A stretch of 29,848 bases of DNA from CAZILN01 sp964540005. GTDB taxonomy: Bacteria; Bacteroidota; Bacteroidia; Bacteroidales; SM23-62. The notes below the pieces were generated by a model. That model searched no databases and was not told the DNA's origin. It saw only the letters and a program-made list of their open reading frames with translations. A program made the position numbers and the translations under genes. The stretch covers positions 1 through 29,848 of the forward strand of contig CAZILN010000095.1 of NCBI GenBank assembly GCA_964540005.1, given 5' to 3'. Shown here piece by piece: positions 15,361 to 23,630 of the stretch. How positions within the stretch are numbered: position 1 is the first letter of the stretch; each line of letters starts with the position of its first letter.

Positions 15361-17490
15361 ATGAAAAATTTAAACCGGGTCATACTTCTGATCGTCTGGA
15401 TGTCAGCAACTGCTATTGCCGACGGACAGTCATTTTTCAATACACTATGGTCAGAATCCTATCATGTCAGTCTTGCTGACAGGGCAGATGTGCTCTGCAG
15501 ACTATCCGACGGCTCAGTTATCATTGCAGGATCAGGTTCTTCCATGAATGAAACCGGATTCAATGTCCAGCTGGTAAAAATCAGTCCGACAGGAACCCTA
15601 CTATGGAAAAAGGAATATATCAGACCGGGTGATTATGAATTCAGGTCTGTTTCAGAAACAGGTTCAGGTGAGCTCCTTCTGCTTGCTGCAACAGAATCGG
15701 AGAATGCCAACATAAGGGTAATGAAAATTGATGCCAGGGGAGAGGAGATATGGGATACTGAAACCGGGGGCAGTGACCTGGATCAGGGCTATAGCATCAT
15801 CGAATCTGCTGATGGCAGCGGGGGTGTGATAGTGGCTGGAGCCAGGGAGGTTAAAGGTGACAGGGATACCGATGCCTGGATCATCAACTTTGACAAACGG
15901 GGGAAGATCTACCGGCAGGCTCTTATAGGGGAACGGTACATTAACCAGACAGCCCTGAGTATTATTGCAAGGGAAGATGGTAGTTATTATGCCGGAGGCA
16001 GTACTCATGCTAAGATAAATTCACCTGAAATACCCTACCTGATCTTAATGGATAAAAGGCTGAGCGAGGTATGGAAGAAATCCTTTCCTGAACTGGAGAA
16101 CGCGAGGATAGAATCCATGTTCGTCGATTCAGACGGTATTTTAAATGCTTTAATTTCAGTGTATTCTACAGGTTTTGAACAGAGCAGTACAGGGATTCTC
16201 AGAATAAGCCAATCGGGGGATATGATTAAGAAAAGCATTATTCCTGTTCCCTACAACTGCAGGGAGAACTCTTATGCCCGGACAGATGAGGGGCATTTTA
16301 TTATGGTCCGGACAGGACCGGATGTCGCAGCTGAAGGAGCAGTTGTTGCCAGACTTGATATGAACCTTGAACCCACCTGGCAAAAGAAACTTGACAGGAC
16401 AGACCTCCATCTGGCATCTGTACTCAAGGCAGATGCATCGTCCTGCTTGCTGGGAGGCTGGTCTGATAGTTCCGGTTCCTATAAGTCTGATCTGGAAGTA
16501 CTGTCGTTTGATGACCGTTCTGAGGAACTGGTAAACGGGTTTGTTGCATCCAGGATGGTTGAATGGCAGGCACAGCGTGAGGATGAGTCCGCTGAAGATT
16601 TTAACACAAGGAGGGAACAGAAATCCATAAAAGAACTCAGGGCTGATTTCATAAGGGAAGCCAGGGTCCATTTTGAGATGATGGAACCTGCAATTTCAAT
16701 CCCGACCATCCAGGCAAGCGTTGCGCAATCATCAGATCAGATTAACTTTCGCTCAGGGAGCACGAAGGAAAAAATCATTTTGCACGGGGAATACCATGCA
16801 CTGCTGATAGCCGTCAATGATTATGATGACCCAAACATAACGGACCTTGACCAGCCGATATCAGATGCCGGTAAACTGTTTGACGTCCTTATAAATGATT
16901 ACCTGTTTGATGAGGTGAACGTGACTTTTCTTAAGAATCCTACTCGTGAGGAAATTATTACAACCCTGGACAGGCTGGAATATACCATAAATGAAAGTGA
17001 TAACCTGCTGATTTTTTACGCAGGGCATGGTTACTGGGATGAAAGGACAGAAAAGGGATACTGGCTGCCTTCGGATTCAAAGCAGGCAAATACGGCCAAT
17101 TGGATCAGGAACAGTGATATAAGTGGGTATATCAAGGGTATTAAGTCAAAACATACTCTGTTGATTGCCGATGCATGTTTCGGGGGGAGTATTTTTAAAA
17201 CACGTTCGGCTTTCGGGAACCAGGCGGTGGCCATTTCCAGGCTCAATGACTTACCGAGCCGGAAGGCTATGACCAGTGGTACCCTGAAGGAAGTCCCGGA
17301 TAAAAGCGTATTCGTCGAATATTTAGTAAAACGTCTAAAGGAGAATGACCAGCAGTATATGCCATCCGAGCAGTTATTCTACAGTTTTAAGCCGGCCATA
17401 TTAAATAACAGCGATAATATTCCGCAGTTCGGGGAAGTTCAGAATACGGGGGATGAAGGAGGAGATTTTATTTTTATCAGGAAAGAATAG
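15361..17490 (+). CDS. Exported propeller-like protein with C-terminal caspase-type (C14) protease domain
   Basis: The 709-residue product has a signal peptide (about 1-23, ending near ADGQ). Residues about 30-380 are repeating beta blades with motifs such as DGSVIIAGSG, LVKISPTGTLLWKKEY and DARGEEIWDTETGG, a likely beta-propeller. A short helical linker (about 395-435, EWQAQREDESAEDFNTRREQ) resembles segments found before caspase domains in other Bacteroidota proteins. The C-terminal caspase-like domain (about 470-705) starts HALLIAVNDY and has catalytic His556 in YAGHGYWD and Cys606 in IADACFGGS. The fold is thus C14, as in metacaspases, and the dyad looks intact. No T9SS sorting domain is present, so it is probably periplasmic. 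Lys/Arg or Asp specificity cannot be read. Confidence 0.85.
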   Translation: MKNLNRVILLIVWMSATAIADGQSFFNTLWSESYHVSLADRADVLCRLSDGSVIIAGSGSSMNETGFNVQLVKISPTGTLLWKKEYIRPGDYEFRSVSETGSGELLLLAATESENANIRVMKIDARGEEIWDTETGGSDLDQGYSIIESADGSGGVIVAGAREVKGDRDTDAWIINFDKRGKIYRQALIGERYINQTALSIIAREDGSYYAGGSTHAKINSPEIPYLILMDKRLSEVWKKSFPELENARIESMFVDSDGILNALISVYSTGFEQSSTGILRISQSGDMIKKSIIPVPYNCRENSYARTDEGHFIMVRTGPDVAAEGAVVARLDMNLEPTWQKKLDRTDLHLASVLKADASSCLLGGWSDSSGSYKSDLEVLSFDDRSEELVNGFVASRMVEWQAQREDESAEDFNTRREQKSIKELRADFIREARVHFEMMEPAISIPTIQASVAQSSDQINFRSGSTKEKIILHGEYHALLIAVNDYDDPNITDLDQPISDAGKLFDVLINDYLFDEVNVTFLKNPTREEIITTLDRLEYTINESDNLLIFYAGHGYWDERTEKGYWLPSDSKQANTANWIRNSDISGYIKGIKSKHTLLIADACFGGSIFKTRSAFGNQAVAISRLNDLPSRKAMTSGTLKEVPDKSVFVEYLVKRLKENDQQYMPSEQLFYSFKPAILNNSDNIPQFGEVQNTGDEGGDFIFIRKE

Positions 17491-17515
17491 ATAGCTATCA
17501 ATAAAATAAAGAAGA

Positions 17516-18550
17516 ATGAAATTTATAAATACAACAGTAAGAATAGTTTTTATACTGAGCATCATATTTATGCAATTTAACGAGGGTTCGGCCCAGGAGA
17601 TGACGAAAAGGGGATCTGTATCCGGGAGTTCGGATACCAGGTTCCAGGTCCTGAACACCATGTATGCCGGGGATCAGTCCGGGAATACAGAAAGCCCCCT
17701 TCTCGATGATCAGCTGTACCCTGCTCAAAATCTTGCAGACATCATTGACACTTTTGGTATTCATTCCATTACAAACCCTACTTTAATAGAATCTGATGGG
17801 AGTGGGTATGTATCGGGAAATAATGCTTTCGGCGATCTGGTCAAGGCCATTTTCAGGTCTCCTGCGTCCGGACATTCTTTTATAACAGGAGTAGTTATAT
17901 GGTTTGGCTATGCTACCGGTAATTCATCATCAACTGTGGGTGTGGGCATATGGGATGATTCAGAAGGGCCCTATAATTTACTGGCTTATGAAAGCATCAC
18001 CCTGGGGGAGATCATTACCGATGTTTTCTTCGAAGAAATGACCTATGTAGAATTCAGTACCCCGGTCCCGAATCCCGGACCCTATTATGCGGGTATCATT
18101 CTGCCGAATGCGGAAGGCGATACCGTCGCGGTTTATTCAAGCAGGATAGATGATTTTGCAGAAGGGAATGGCTGGGAGATGTGGGACGATTATACATGGT
18201 ACCCCGTGGATGAAGTCTGGGGTCTTGAGCTACGGTTCGGGATCTTCCCGATAGAGCTTACCCCGACTTCGGTGCAGGATTTAAAATCTTCCGAACCATC
18301 GCTTGGCTTTGAACTGTATCCAAATCCGACCCAGGGTCAGTTTACTATGGAATTCACTGACAGAGTTCAAAGTTACCTCAGGATACAGGTATATGACATT
18401 ACCGGCAAGCAGGTATTCGATGAGCGGATGGAAAATCCCCGGCTTAGAAACCGGATAGAAATTAACCCGGAAGGCTTGTCAAAAGGGCTGTATTTTGTCA
18501 GGTTGAGTTCCGGGAATGGTACCGGGGTGCAGCGCTTGATTATTCATTAG
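17516..18550 (+). CDS. Secreted protein with T9SS type A C-terminal sorting domain
   Basis: The gene encodes 344 residues with a signal peptide (about 1-27, cleavage near GSA/Q). Residues about 75-255 form a beta-rich domain of unknown family with FITGVVIWFGYATGNSSSTV and GPYYAGIILPNAEGDT, probably a jelly-roll. The C-terminal 75 residues are a classic T9SS sorting domain: FELYPNPTQGQFTMEF, YDITGKQVF and a final GLYFVRLSSG-VQRLIIH. Such proteins cross the outer membrane through the type IX system, and the domain is removed by PorU on the way. The gene starts 25 bp after the caspase gene and its last 11 bp overlap the end of the convergent hydrogenase protease gene. It may be the exported effector, or a target, of the cluster. 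Confidence 0.88.
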   Translation: MKFINTTVRIVFILSIIFMQFNEGSAQEMTKRGSVSGSSDTRFQVLNTMYAGDQSGNTESPLLDDQLYPAQNLADIIDTFGIHSITNPTLIESDGSGYVSGNNAFGDLVKAIFRSPASGHSFITGVVIWFGYATGNSSSTVGVGIWDDSEGPYNLLAYESITLGEIITDVFFEEMTYVEFSTPVPNPGPYYAGIILPNAEGDTVAVYSSRIDDFAEGNGWEMWDDYTWYPVDEVWGLELRFGIFPIELTPTSVQDLKSSEPSLGFELYPNPTQGQFTMEFTDRVQSYLRIQVYDITGKQVFDERMENPRLRNRIEINPEGLSKGLYFVRLSSGNGTGVQRLIIH

Positions 18551-19046
18551 ACCTGTTTCGTCTGGCAGGCTGTTCCAGGAAGTTCTCATCCATTAGTTTT
18601 TCTGTAATAAAACTGACAGCTTTGCCGAGGTTCAGTGAAGCCTCTGCAGAGATGCCTTCTGTAAATTCCCATTCATATCCTTTGATCTGCAGGAGGTAGG
18701 TTCTCGGGTGCCTGTTGTAAATTTTCTTACACAGGGCCAGTATGAACGCAGGGGAGGCTGAGTGCATGGTGAATTCCGACCGTCCTTCGGATGGTTCAAC
18801 TTCAGAGAAATCTATATCTTCAATATCTTCTACTGAGGCATCGATGAAAATGACTATTTCCCTGCCGGAGATATTGTAGGCATCTTCGATATTGAGCTGG
18901 AAGTTGCTGTCAAGTTCAACATGATCAATACCCTGATCCCTGATCCATTTTTCGATTTCTTCGATGAACCTGTTTCCCAGTCCGTCATCCTGCCGGCCGG
19001 GATTACCAAAGGCGTAAAGCAGGACCTTTTTCGATGACTTATGCAA
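18540..19046 (-). CDS. hoxW: [NiFe]-hydrogenase maturation protease for HoxH (M52)
   Basis: This 168-residue nickel-dependent endopeptidase of family M52 should clip the C-terminal extension from HoxH once the Ni-Fe site is built. The N-terminal motif FGNPGRQDDG (13-22) is diagnostic; the expected nickel ligands are Asp20/21, Asp69 in IFIDAS and His95 in FTMHSAS. The segment 96-155 fits the usual helices of the family. It is the last gene of the hox operon, 2 bp after hoxH, matching the hoxFUYHW order known from Ralstonia. Its 3' end overlaps the end of the T9SS gene by 11 bp on the opposite strand. HoxW is assigned by position; the family alone does not prove the substrate. Confidence 0.85.
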   Translation of the reverse strand: MHKSSKKVLLYAFGNPGRQDDGLGNRFIEEIEKWIRDQGIDHVELDSNFQLNIEDAYNISGREIVIFIDASVEDIEDIDFSEVEPSEGRSEFTMHSASPAFILALCKKIYNRHPRTYLLQIKGYEWEFTEGISAEASLNLGKAVSFITEKLMDENFLEQPARRNRSNE

Positions 19047-19048
19047 GT

Positions 19049-20500
19049 TTATCTCCTTCTGTAATCAAGTAAGTTCTCACTGGAATCAAACAGGGATATT
19101 TCCAGGGGCATTTGTCCGAAGGCATGGGTGGCACAGCTCAGGCAGGGGTCGTAGGCCCTGATGCCAACCTCAACGGCATTCATCATGGCTTCTGTAATTT
19201 CCTGCTGTCCCGTCATATATACTTTAGCTATAAAGTTGACAGCCTCGTTCATAGGCTGGTTGTTGTTGGTCGTCGATACTATCAGGTTAGCCATGACAAC
19301 CTGGTCCTTTCCATTGATCTCATAATGATGGAAGAGGGTCCCGCGCGGAGCTTCAAGAACTCCTATTCCCTGGCTGGTCTTATTGCCTTTTACTACCAGT
19401 TCCCCGCTGAGAAGGTCATCATCCATCAGCAGTTCCTTCATCATTTCTGCAGCATGGAGTATCTCTATCAGGCGTGCCCAGTGCATATGCATGGACATGT
19501 TATTGGGTTTGCCTTTGGTGTATGCTTTGAACTGCTCGAGTTCTTTCTGGGCCAATGGAGTAGGGATGAAATCAGCCGTGTTGCAGCGCGCCAGCGGTCC
19601 AACCGTATACCAGCCTTCTCTTTTGCCGTACTCCTTAAGGTAGGGAAATTTCATATAGCTCCAGGAGCGGACCTCCTCATCGATATAGCTGAGGTAGTCC
19701 TGGTAATCCACATCATGAAGGATCTTATTCCCGTTCTTATCTATGGCTCTCAGAACACCATGATACAGGTCCATGGCACCGTCTTTGCGGACCAGGCTGA
19801 GGTGGTTGGAAGGGAATACTGAGAAATTATCAATCAGCACCCTGTTTTTGTTGTGATAATTCCTGAAGAAATCCAGTGCTCCCTGTGACCAGGTTATCAT
19901 TTTATCCACATTAAGCGGATCCGGACCTTTCAGAAAACTGTCTCTCTCTTCGATGCTGAGGTGTTTGTTAATGCCACCGGGAATGGCGCCTGTTCCGTGG
20001 ATCTTCTTCCCTGCTGTGGCCTGGATGATCTCCTGGCCGAACTTTCTCATCATTACACCCTGAACGGCAAGATCTTTGTGTTCCAGGGCAACACCGATAA
20101 TATTCCTTTTCAGCGGGTCACCATCAATGCCAAACAGCATATCGGGGGATGCCAGATGGAAGAAGTGCAATGAATGAGACTGGAAAATCTGTCCGTAATG
20201 CATCAGGCGCCTCATTTTTTCACCTGTGGGAGTAAGTCCGTCTCCTGTTCCGGCGCCCACAATGACATCCAGTGCCTTGGCTGCTGCCAGGTGATGGGAT
20301 ACCGGGCATATTCCGCAAAGGCGCTGCACCAGGACGGGCATTTCCCAGTAGGGCCTGCCCTGTACAAATCGTTCGAAACCCCTGAATTCGACGATATGGA
20401 GCCTTGACTGGTATACATTGCCCAGATCGTCTATATGGATGGTTACTTTTCCGTGTCCCTCAACCCGGGTAACAGGTTCTATGGTTATTTTGCGACTCAT
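19049..20500 (-). CDS. hoxH: NAD-reducing [NiFe]-hydrogenase large subunit HoxH (group 3d)
   Basis: The 483-residue catalytic subunit carries the Ni-Fe(CN)2CO site. Motifs: RVEGHG (12-17), L1 RLCGICPVSHH with Cys62 and Cys65, and L2 DPCLSCATH with Cys453 and Cys456. His459 is followed by a 24-residue tail starting AFGQMPLE, the likely segment removed by the M52 protease. Pairing with diaphorase genes hoxFU and the RLCGICPVSHH form of L1 place it in group 3d, which catalyses H2 + NAD+ to NADH + H+ reversibly in the cytoplasm. The length (483) is close to the usual ~490. Its start is 12 bp downstream of hoxY. Whether it runs as H2 consumer or producer is not decided by sequence. Confidence 0.93.
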   Translation of the reverse strand: MSRKITIEPVTRVEGHGKVTIHIDDLGNVYQSRLHIVEFRGFERFVQGRPYWEMPVLVQRLCGICPVSHHLAAAKALDVIVGAGTGDGLTPTGEKMRRLMHYGQIFQSHSLHFFHLASPDMLFGIDGDPLKRNIIGVALEHKDLAVQGVMMRKFGQEIIQATAGKKIHGTGAIPGGINKHLSIEERDSFLKGPDPLNVDKMITWSQGALDFFRNYHNKNRVLIDNFSVFPSNHLSLVRKDGAMDLYHGVLRAIDKNGNKILHDVDYQDYLSYIDEEVRSWSYMKFPYLKEYGKREGWYTVGPLARCNTADFIPTPLAQKELEQFKAYTKGKPNNMSMHMHWARLIEILHAAEMMKELLMDDDLLSGELVVKGNKTSQGIGVLEAPRGTLFHHYEINGKDQVVMANLIVSTTNNNQPMNEAVNFIAKVYMTGQQEITEAMMNAVEVGIRAYDPCLSCATHAFGQMPLEISLFDSSENLLDYRRR

Positions 20501-20512
20501 AGTATTATATTA

Positions 20513-21061
20513 TTAATCAAATTTTATTACTTCATACGGGAGATTAACTTCTGTCCCTTTGATCAGGGCGACCAGGGTTTCCCAGATCAGGTCGGCCCGG
20601 GGGGGACAACCCGGCAGGTAATAATCGATCTTTACCACCTCATGGCTTGGGTATACCCGGTCAAGCATCATGGGCAGCTCTGCATCATTAGGAATAATGT
20701 GTTCTGTATTAGCCGTAACCGAGGGCCCTGTCAGGTACGCTTCCCTCAGGCATTCCTTGATGGGGATCCCGTTCCTCATGGCGGGGAGTCCGCCCATTAT
20801 CGCACATTCTCCAACTGAAATCAGGATGTTGCAGTGCTTCCGGAAATCTTTCAGGACGTGAACGTTTTCACTGTTGGAGCATCCACCCTCAATAAGTCCG
20901 ATATCGCATTGTTTGGTAAAATTTTTAATGTCATCGATAGGTGATTTATTGAACTCGACCAGTTCGATCAGTTGTAAGATCCGCTCATCGATATCGAGGA
21001 GTGACATATGGCATCCAAAGCATCCTGCAAGTGATGTCGTAGCTACTACCGGTTTAGTCAT
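20513..21061 (-). CDS. hoxY: NAD-reducing hydrogenase small subunit HoxY
   Basis: This 182-residue electron-transfer subunit of the hydrogenase module is related to the 20-kDa NuoB-like family. It should hold the single proximal [4Fe-4S] cluster next to HoxH. Cysteines of the expected pattern: GCFGC (Cys14, Cys17), EGGCSN (Cys61), GECAIMGGLPAMRN (Cys86) and YYLPGCPP (Cys152). There is no Tat signal and no extra ferredoxin-like C-terminal domain, so it is a cytoplasmic short-type subunit, unlike the longer small subunit at the right edge of this window. It lies between hoxU (23 bp upstream) and hoxH (12 bp downstream). Confidence 0.92.
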   Translation of the reverse strand: MTKPVVATTSLAGCFGCHMSLLDIDERILQLIELVEFNKSPIDDIKNFTKQCDIGLIEGGCSNSENVHVLKDFRKHCNILISVGECAIMGGLPAMRNGIPIKECLREAYLTGPSVTANTEHIIPNDAELPMMLDRVYPSHEVVKIDYYLPGCPPRADLIWETLVALIKGTEVNLPYEVIKFD

Positions 21062-21084
21062 TCGTTAATAATTTAATAATTGTT

Positions 21085-21792
21085 TTATTCGTTCTCAGAT
21101 TTTTCTATTTCACTGCCAATGGGTTTCAGGTCATATTTTCGGGTACCTATGGGTTTGCTGAATCCCTGCTCCCGGACCAGTATGGATCCAACCGGACAGA
21201 TCTCCATGGCTTCTCTGGCTTTCTCTTCACTCATTTCTGCTCCGAGGATGGGATCAACAACCACTTCCAGTTTGTGACTGCGGTACCTGTGTGCAAATAT
21301 GCTTTTACCGTTTTCGTCTTTGATCCCCCTGATACAGCGCTTGCACAGGATACACCTGTTCTGGTCCTTAATGATCTTTGGATGCGAGGCCTCGACAGAT
21401 TTCTGAGGGAAGGTAAAGGGGAACCTTGGCGCCATAATTTTAAAACGGTAAGCCAGGGCCTGCAGTTCGCAGTCCCCACTCTTCTCACAGGCCGGACAAT
21501 AATGATTGCCGGAGACAAACAATACCTCAATGATCTGTCTGCGCATCTCGTTCAGCTCCTTGCTGTTGTTTTCTATTACCATACCCTGTGTGAGCGGAGT
21601 GGTACATGCAGTCATCAGGCGGCCGTTGATCTTCACCGTGCAGATCCGGCAGGAACCTTTAGGTTTCATTCCGGGATAATTACACAGTGTCGGAATATAT
21701 ACACCGTTTTCACTGGCAGCATCAACCAGGTATTTGCCTTCCTGGGAAACATATTCTTTACCATCGATAGTGAATTTGATTTGATCTGGCAT
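21085..21792 (-). CDS. hoxU: Hydrogenase diaphorase iron-sulfur subunit HoxU
   Basis: The 235-residue NuoG-N-like subunit relays electrons between HoxF and HoxY. The first 75 residues are a plant-type [2Fe-2S] ferredoxin with Cys37, Cys48, Cys51 and Cys63. A His/Cys-ligated [4Fe-4S] site follows in NHYCPACEKSGDC (His97, Cys99, Cys102, Cys108), and another [4Fe-4S] site uses CILCKRC (147-153) and Cys199 in EICPVG. The length matches Ralstonia HoxU (about 234). It is encoded 35 bp after hoxF and 23 bp before hoxY. No unusual change in cluster ligands was seen here, in contrast to the HoxF N-terminal domain. Confidence 0.92.
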   Translation of the reverse strand: MPDQIKFTIDGKEYVSQEGKYLVDAASENGVYIPTLCNYPGMKPKGSCRICTVKINGRLMTACTTPLTQGMVIENNSKELNEMRRQIIEVLFVSGNHYCPACEKSGDCELQALAYRFKIMAPRFPFTFPQKSVEASHPKIIKDQNRCILCKRCIRGIKDENGKSIFAHRYRSHKLEVVVDPILGAEMSEEKAREAMEICPVGSILVREQGFSKPIGTRKYDLKPIGSEIEKSENE

Positions 21793-21827
21793 TTCTTATG
21801 GATTGTTTAATGTTATCGTATTTGTAT

Positions 21828-23630
21828 TTAATTACTGGTACAGGCCGGACGACCGGTTGCTTCACATGATTCCCTGACGGCTTCAGCCAGGTTGAATCCC
21901 GCATCGAATTCCTTGTCTTTCTGGACAAGTTCTTCATACAAGTACCTGAAGCTTCTGATGGAAGTAGTAATAGGGTTGGCAGCTGTGGCTCCCAGTCCGC
22001 ACCTGGTGTATTTCAGTAACTTGCTCCAGTCTTCCAGGTCCTGTATATCCTGCATGACACCGTGGCCGTCAAGGATCTTTACCAGCTTTTCTCTCAGCAG
22101 GCTCGGGACATTCCGGCAGGTAGAACAGGATCCGCAGGATTCTTCAATGAAGAAATCTGTGAAATTCAGTACGATTTCTCTGAGGATATCCCTTGATTTA
22201 TGGATTACAATGATGGATCCTCCTGTACTCAGGTCCTCATAAGCCAGCCGCCTCATGAATTCATTGGGACCTATCAGGGTCCCGGACGGACCCCCGACCT
22301 GAACAGCTTTGGTATCTATTGCTCCCACCATCTCCAGAATATCGTAAACGGTATGCCCCCACTCAATTTCATAGACCCCCGGGTAACGGCAGTCCCCCGA
22401 TATACTCAATAATTTTGTCCCGGCCGATTCAGCCGTACCAAATGAAGTATACCAGTCAGCACCTTTTTTAATTATTTTAACAACTTCAGCCAGTGTTTCT
22501 ACATTGTTCACTACGGTTGGTTTGCCCAGGTATCCCTTTTCAACAGGGAATGGAGGCCGGTCTCGCGGTTCCCCTCTAAGTCCCTCTGCAGATTCAATCA
22601 GGGCTGATTCCTCCCCACATACATAGGCGCCTGCACCGAACTGTATGCGAATATCGAAGCTGAAATCTTTCGTACCGGCTATTTTTTTCCCCAGCAGGTT
22701 CTTTTTCCGCATTTGTTCGAGCACATGTTCAAGGTGGCTCTTCAGATACATGTATTCATAGCGGAGATACAATATGCCCTCCCGGGCACCTATGGAGTAT
22801 GCGGCAATTGCCATGCCTTCGAAAACCAGCTCAGGCATCTCGGTAAGAAGCACCCTGTCCTTAAAGGTTCCGGGTTCCCCTTCGTCAGCATTGCAAAACA
22901 CATATCTAGTTTTATCCTGTGACTTCGAGCAGAATTCCCATTTTAGTCCGGTTGGGAACCCGGCTCCGCCACGGCCCCGGAGATTGGAATTCTTTATTTC
23001 GCTTATGACATCAGCCGGGGGTATTTTTACGGCTTTCAAAATTCCTTCGCCCATGCTGTACGGGTCCCATAAAATCGGGCCCTTTCTCCTGATATTGTTG
23101 CTTACTACCGACCTGATCTGCTGGTTACTGTTATTCCCGTCGCCGTAATTGGCTTTATACATCTCTTCAACTTCTTTCCCGTCATGTATATCCTGAACGA
23201 TCTCTTTGACCCTGAAAGAGGTGAGGTTGCTAAAGACCTGTCCGTTAATTAAAGCTGCAGGTTCCTGGTCGTTCATACCTATGCAGGATGTGTCATACAA
23301 TCCTATAAGTCCGTCAGCAGTCTTATGCCCGAACAGGGTCCCGGCCTCTTCCTCGAATGTCTTGCGGACAGCTTCTCTGCCCATCATATTTGCGACGGCA
23401 CTATTGTTCAGATAGACGACATATTTACCCAAATGCTGCTGGGAAAAGAAGTGGTAAAATGATATGCACTGTTCCAGGTCCACCCTGGATATGCCCAGCT
23501 GGTCTGCAATGACCTGATTATATTCAACCGGGATATAGCCAAAGGAATCCTGGATGTCCAGTAATATGTCCATTAGCCTTGTGTGATCCTTCTTATACTT
23601 ATCCAGGATCTGTTGGACAACATTCTTCAT
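21828..23630 (-). CDS. hoxF: Hydrogenase diaphorase subunit HoxF with fused HoxE/NuoE domain lacking most cluster Cys
   Basis: The 600-residue protein oxidises or reduces NAD(H). Residues 1-150 form a NuoE-type thioredoxin-like domain, but of the four cysteines expected for its [2Fe-2S] cluster only Cys116 remains; the others align with Asn75, Ala80 and Asn120, so this cluster is probably absent. Residues 175-600 are NuoF/HoxF: GRGGAGFPTG (219-228) and CNADEGEPGTFKDR (246-259) bind FMN and NADH, YVCGEES follows, and a [4Fe-4S] cluster uses SCGSCSTC (Cys499, 502, 505) and Cys544. The fused form and length agree with the ~600-residue HoxF of Ralstonia-type soluble hydrogenases, which also lack a separate hoxE. 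The start directly abuts the rex stop codon (no gap). Confidence 0.92.
   Translation of the reverse strand: MKNVVQQILDKYKKDHTRLMDILLDIQDSFGYIPVEYNQVIADQLGISRVDLEQCISFYHFFSQQHLGKYVVYLNNSAVANMMGREAVRKTFEEEAGTLFGHKTADGLIGLYDTSCIGMNDQEPAALINGQVFSNLTSFRVKEIVQDIHDGKEVEEMYKANYGDGNNSNQQIRSVVSNNIRRKGPILWDPYSMGEGILKAVKIPPADVISEIKNSNLRGRGGAGFPTGLKWEFCSKSQDKTRYVFCNADEGEPGTFKDRVLLTEMPELVFEGMAIAAYSIGAREGILYLRYEYMYLKSHLEHVLEQMRKKNLLGKKIAGTKDFSFDIRIQFGAGAYVCGEESALIESAEGLRGEPRDRPPFPVEKGYLGKPTVVNNVETLAEVVKIIKKGADWYTSFGTAESAGTKLLSISGDCRYPGVYEIEWGHTVYDILEMVGAIDTKAVQVGGPSGTLIGPNEFMRRLAYEDLSTGGSIIVIHKSRDILREIVLNFTDFFIEESCGSCSTCRNVPSLLREKLVKILDGHGVMQDIQDLEDWSKLLKYTRCGLGATAANPITTSIRSFRYLYEELVQKDKEFDAGFNLAEAVRESCEATGRPACTSN

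Noticed and set aside
19112..19822. Plus-strand open frame of 236 codons
   Set aside because: Antisense to hoxH with conserved L2 region; a frame shadow.
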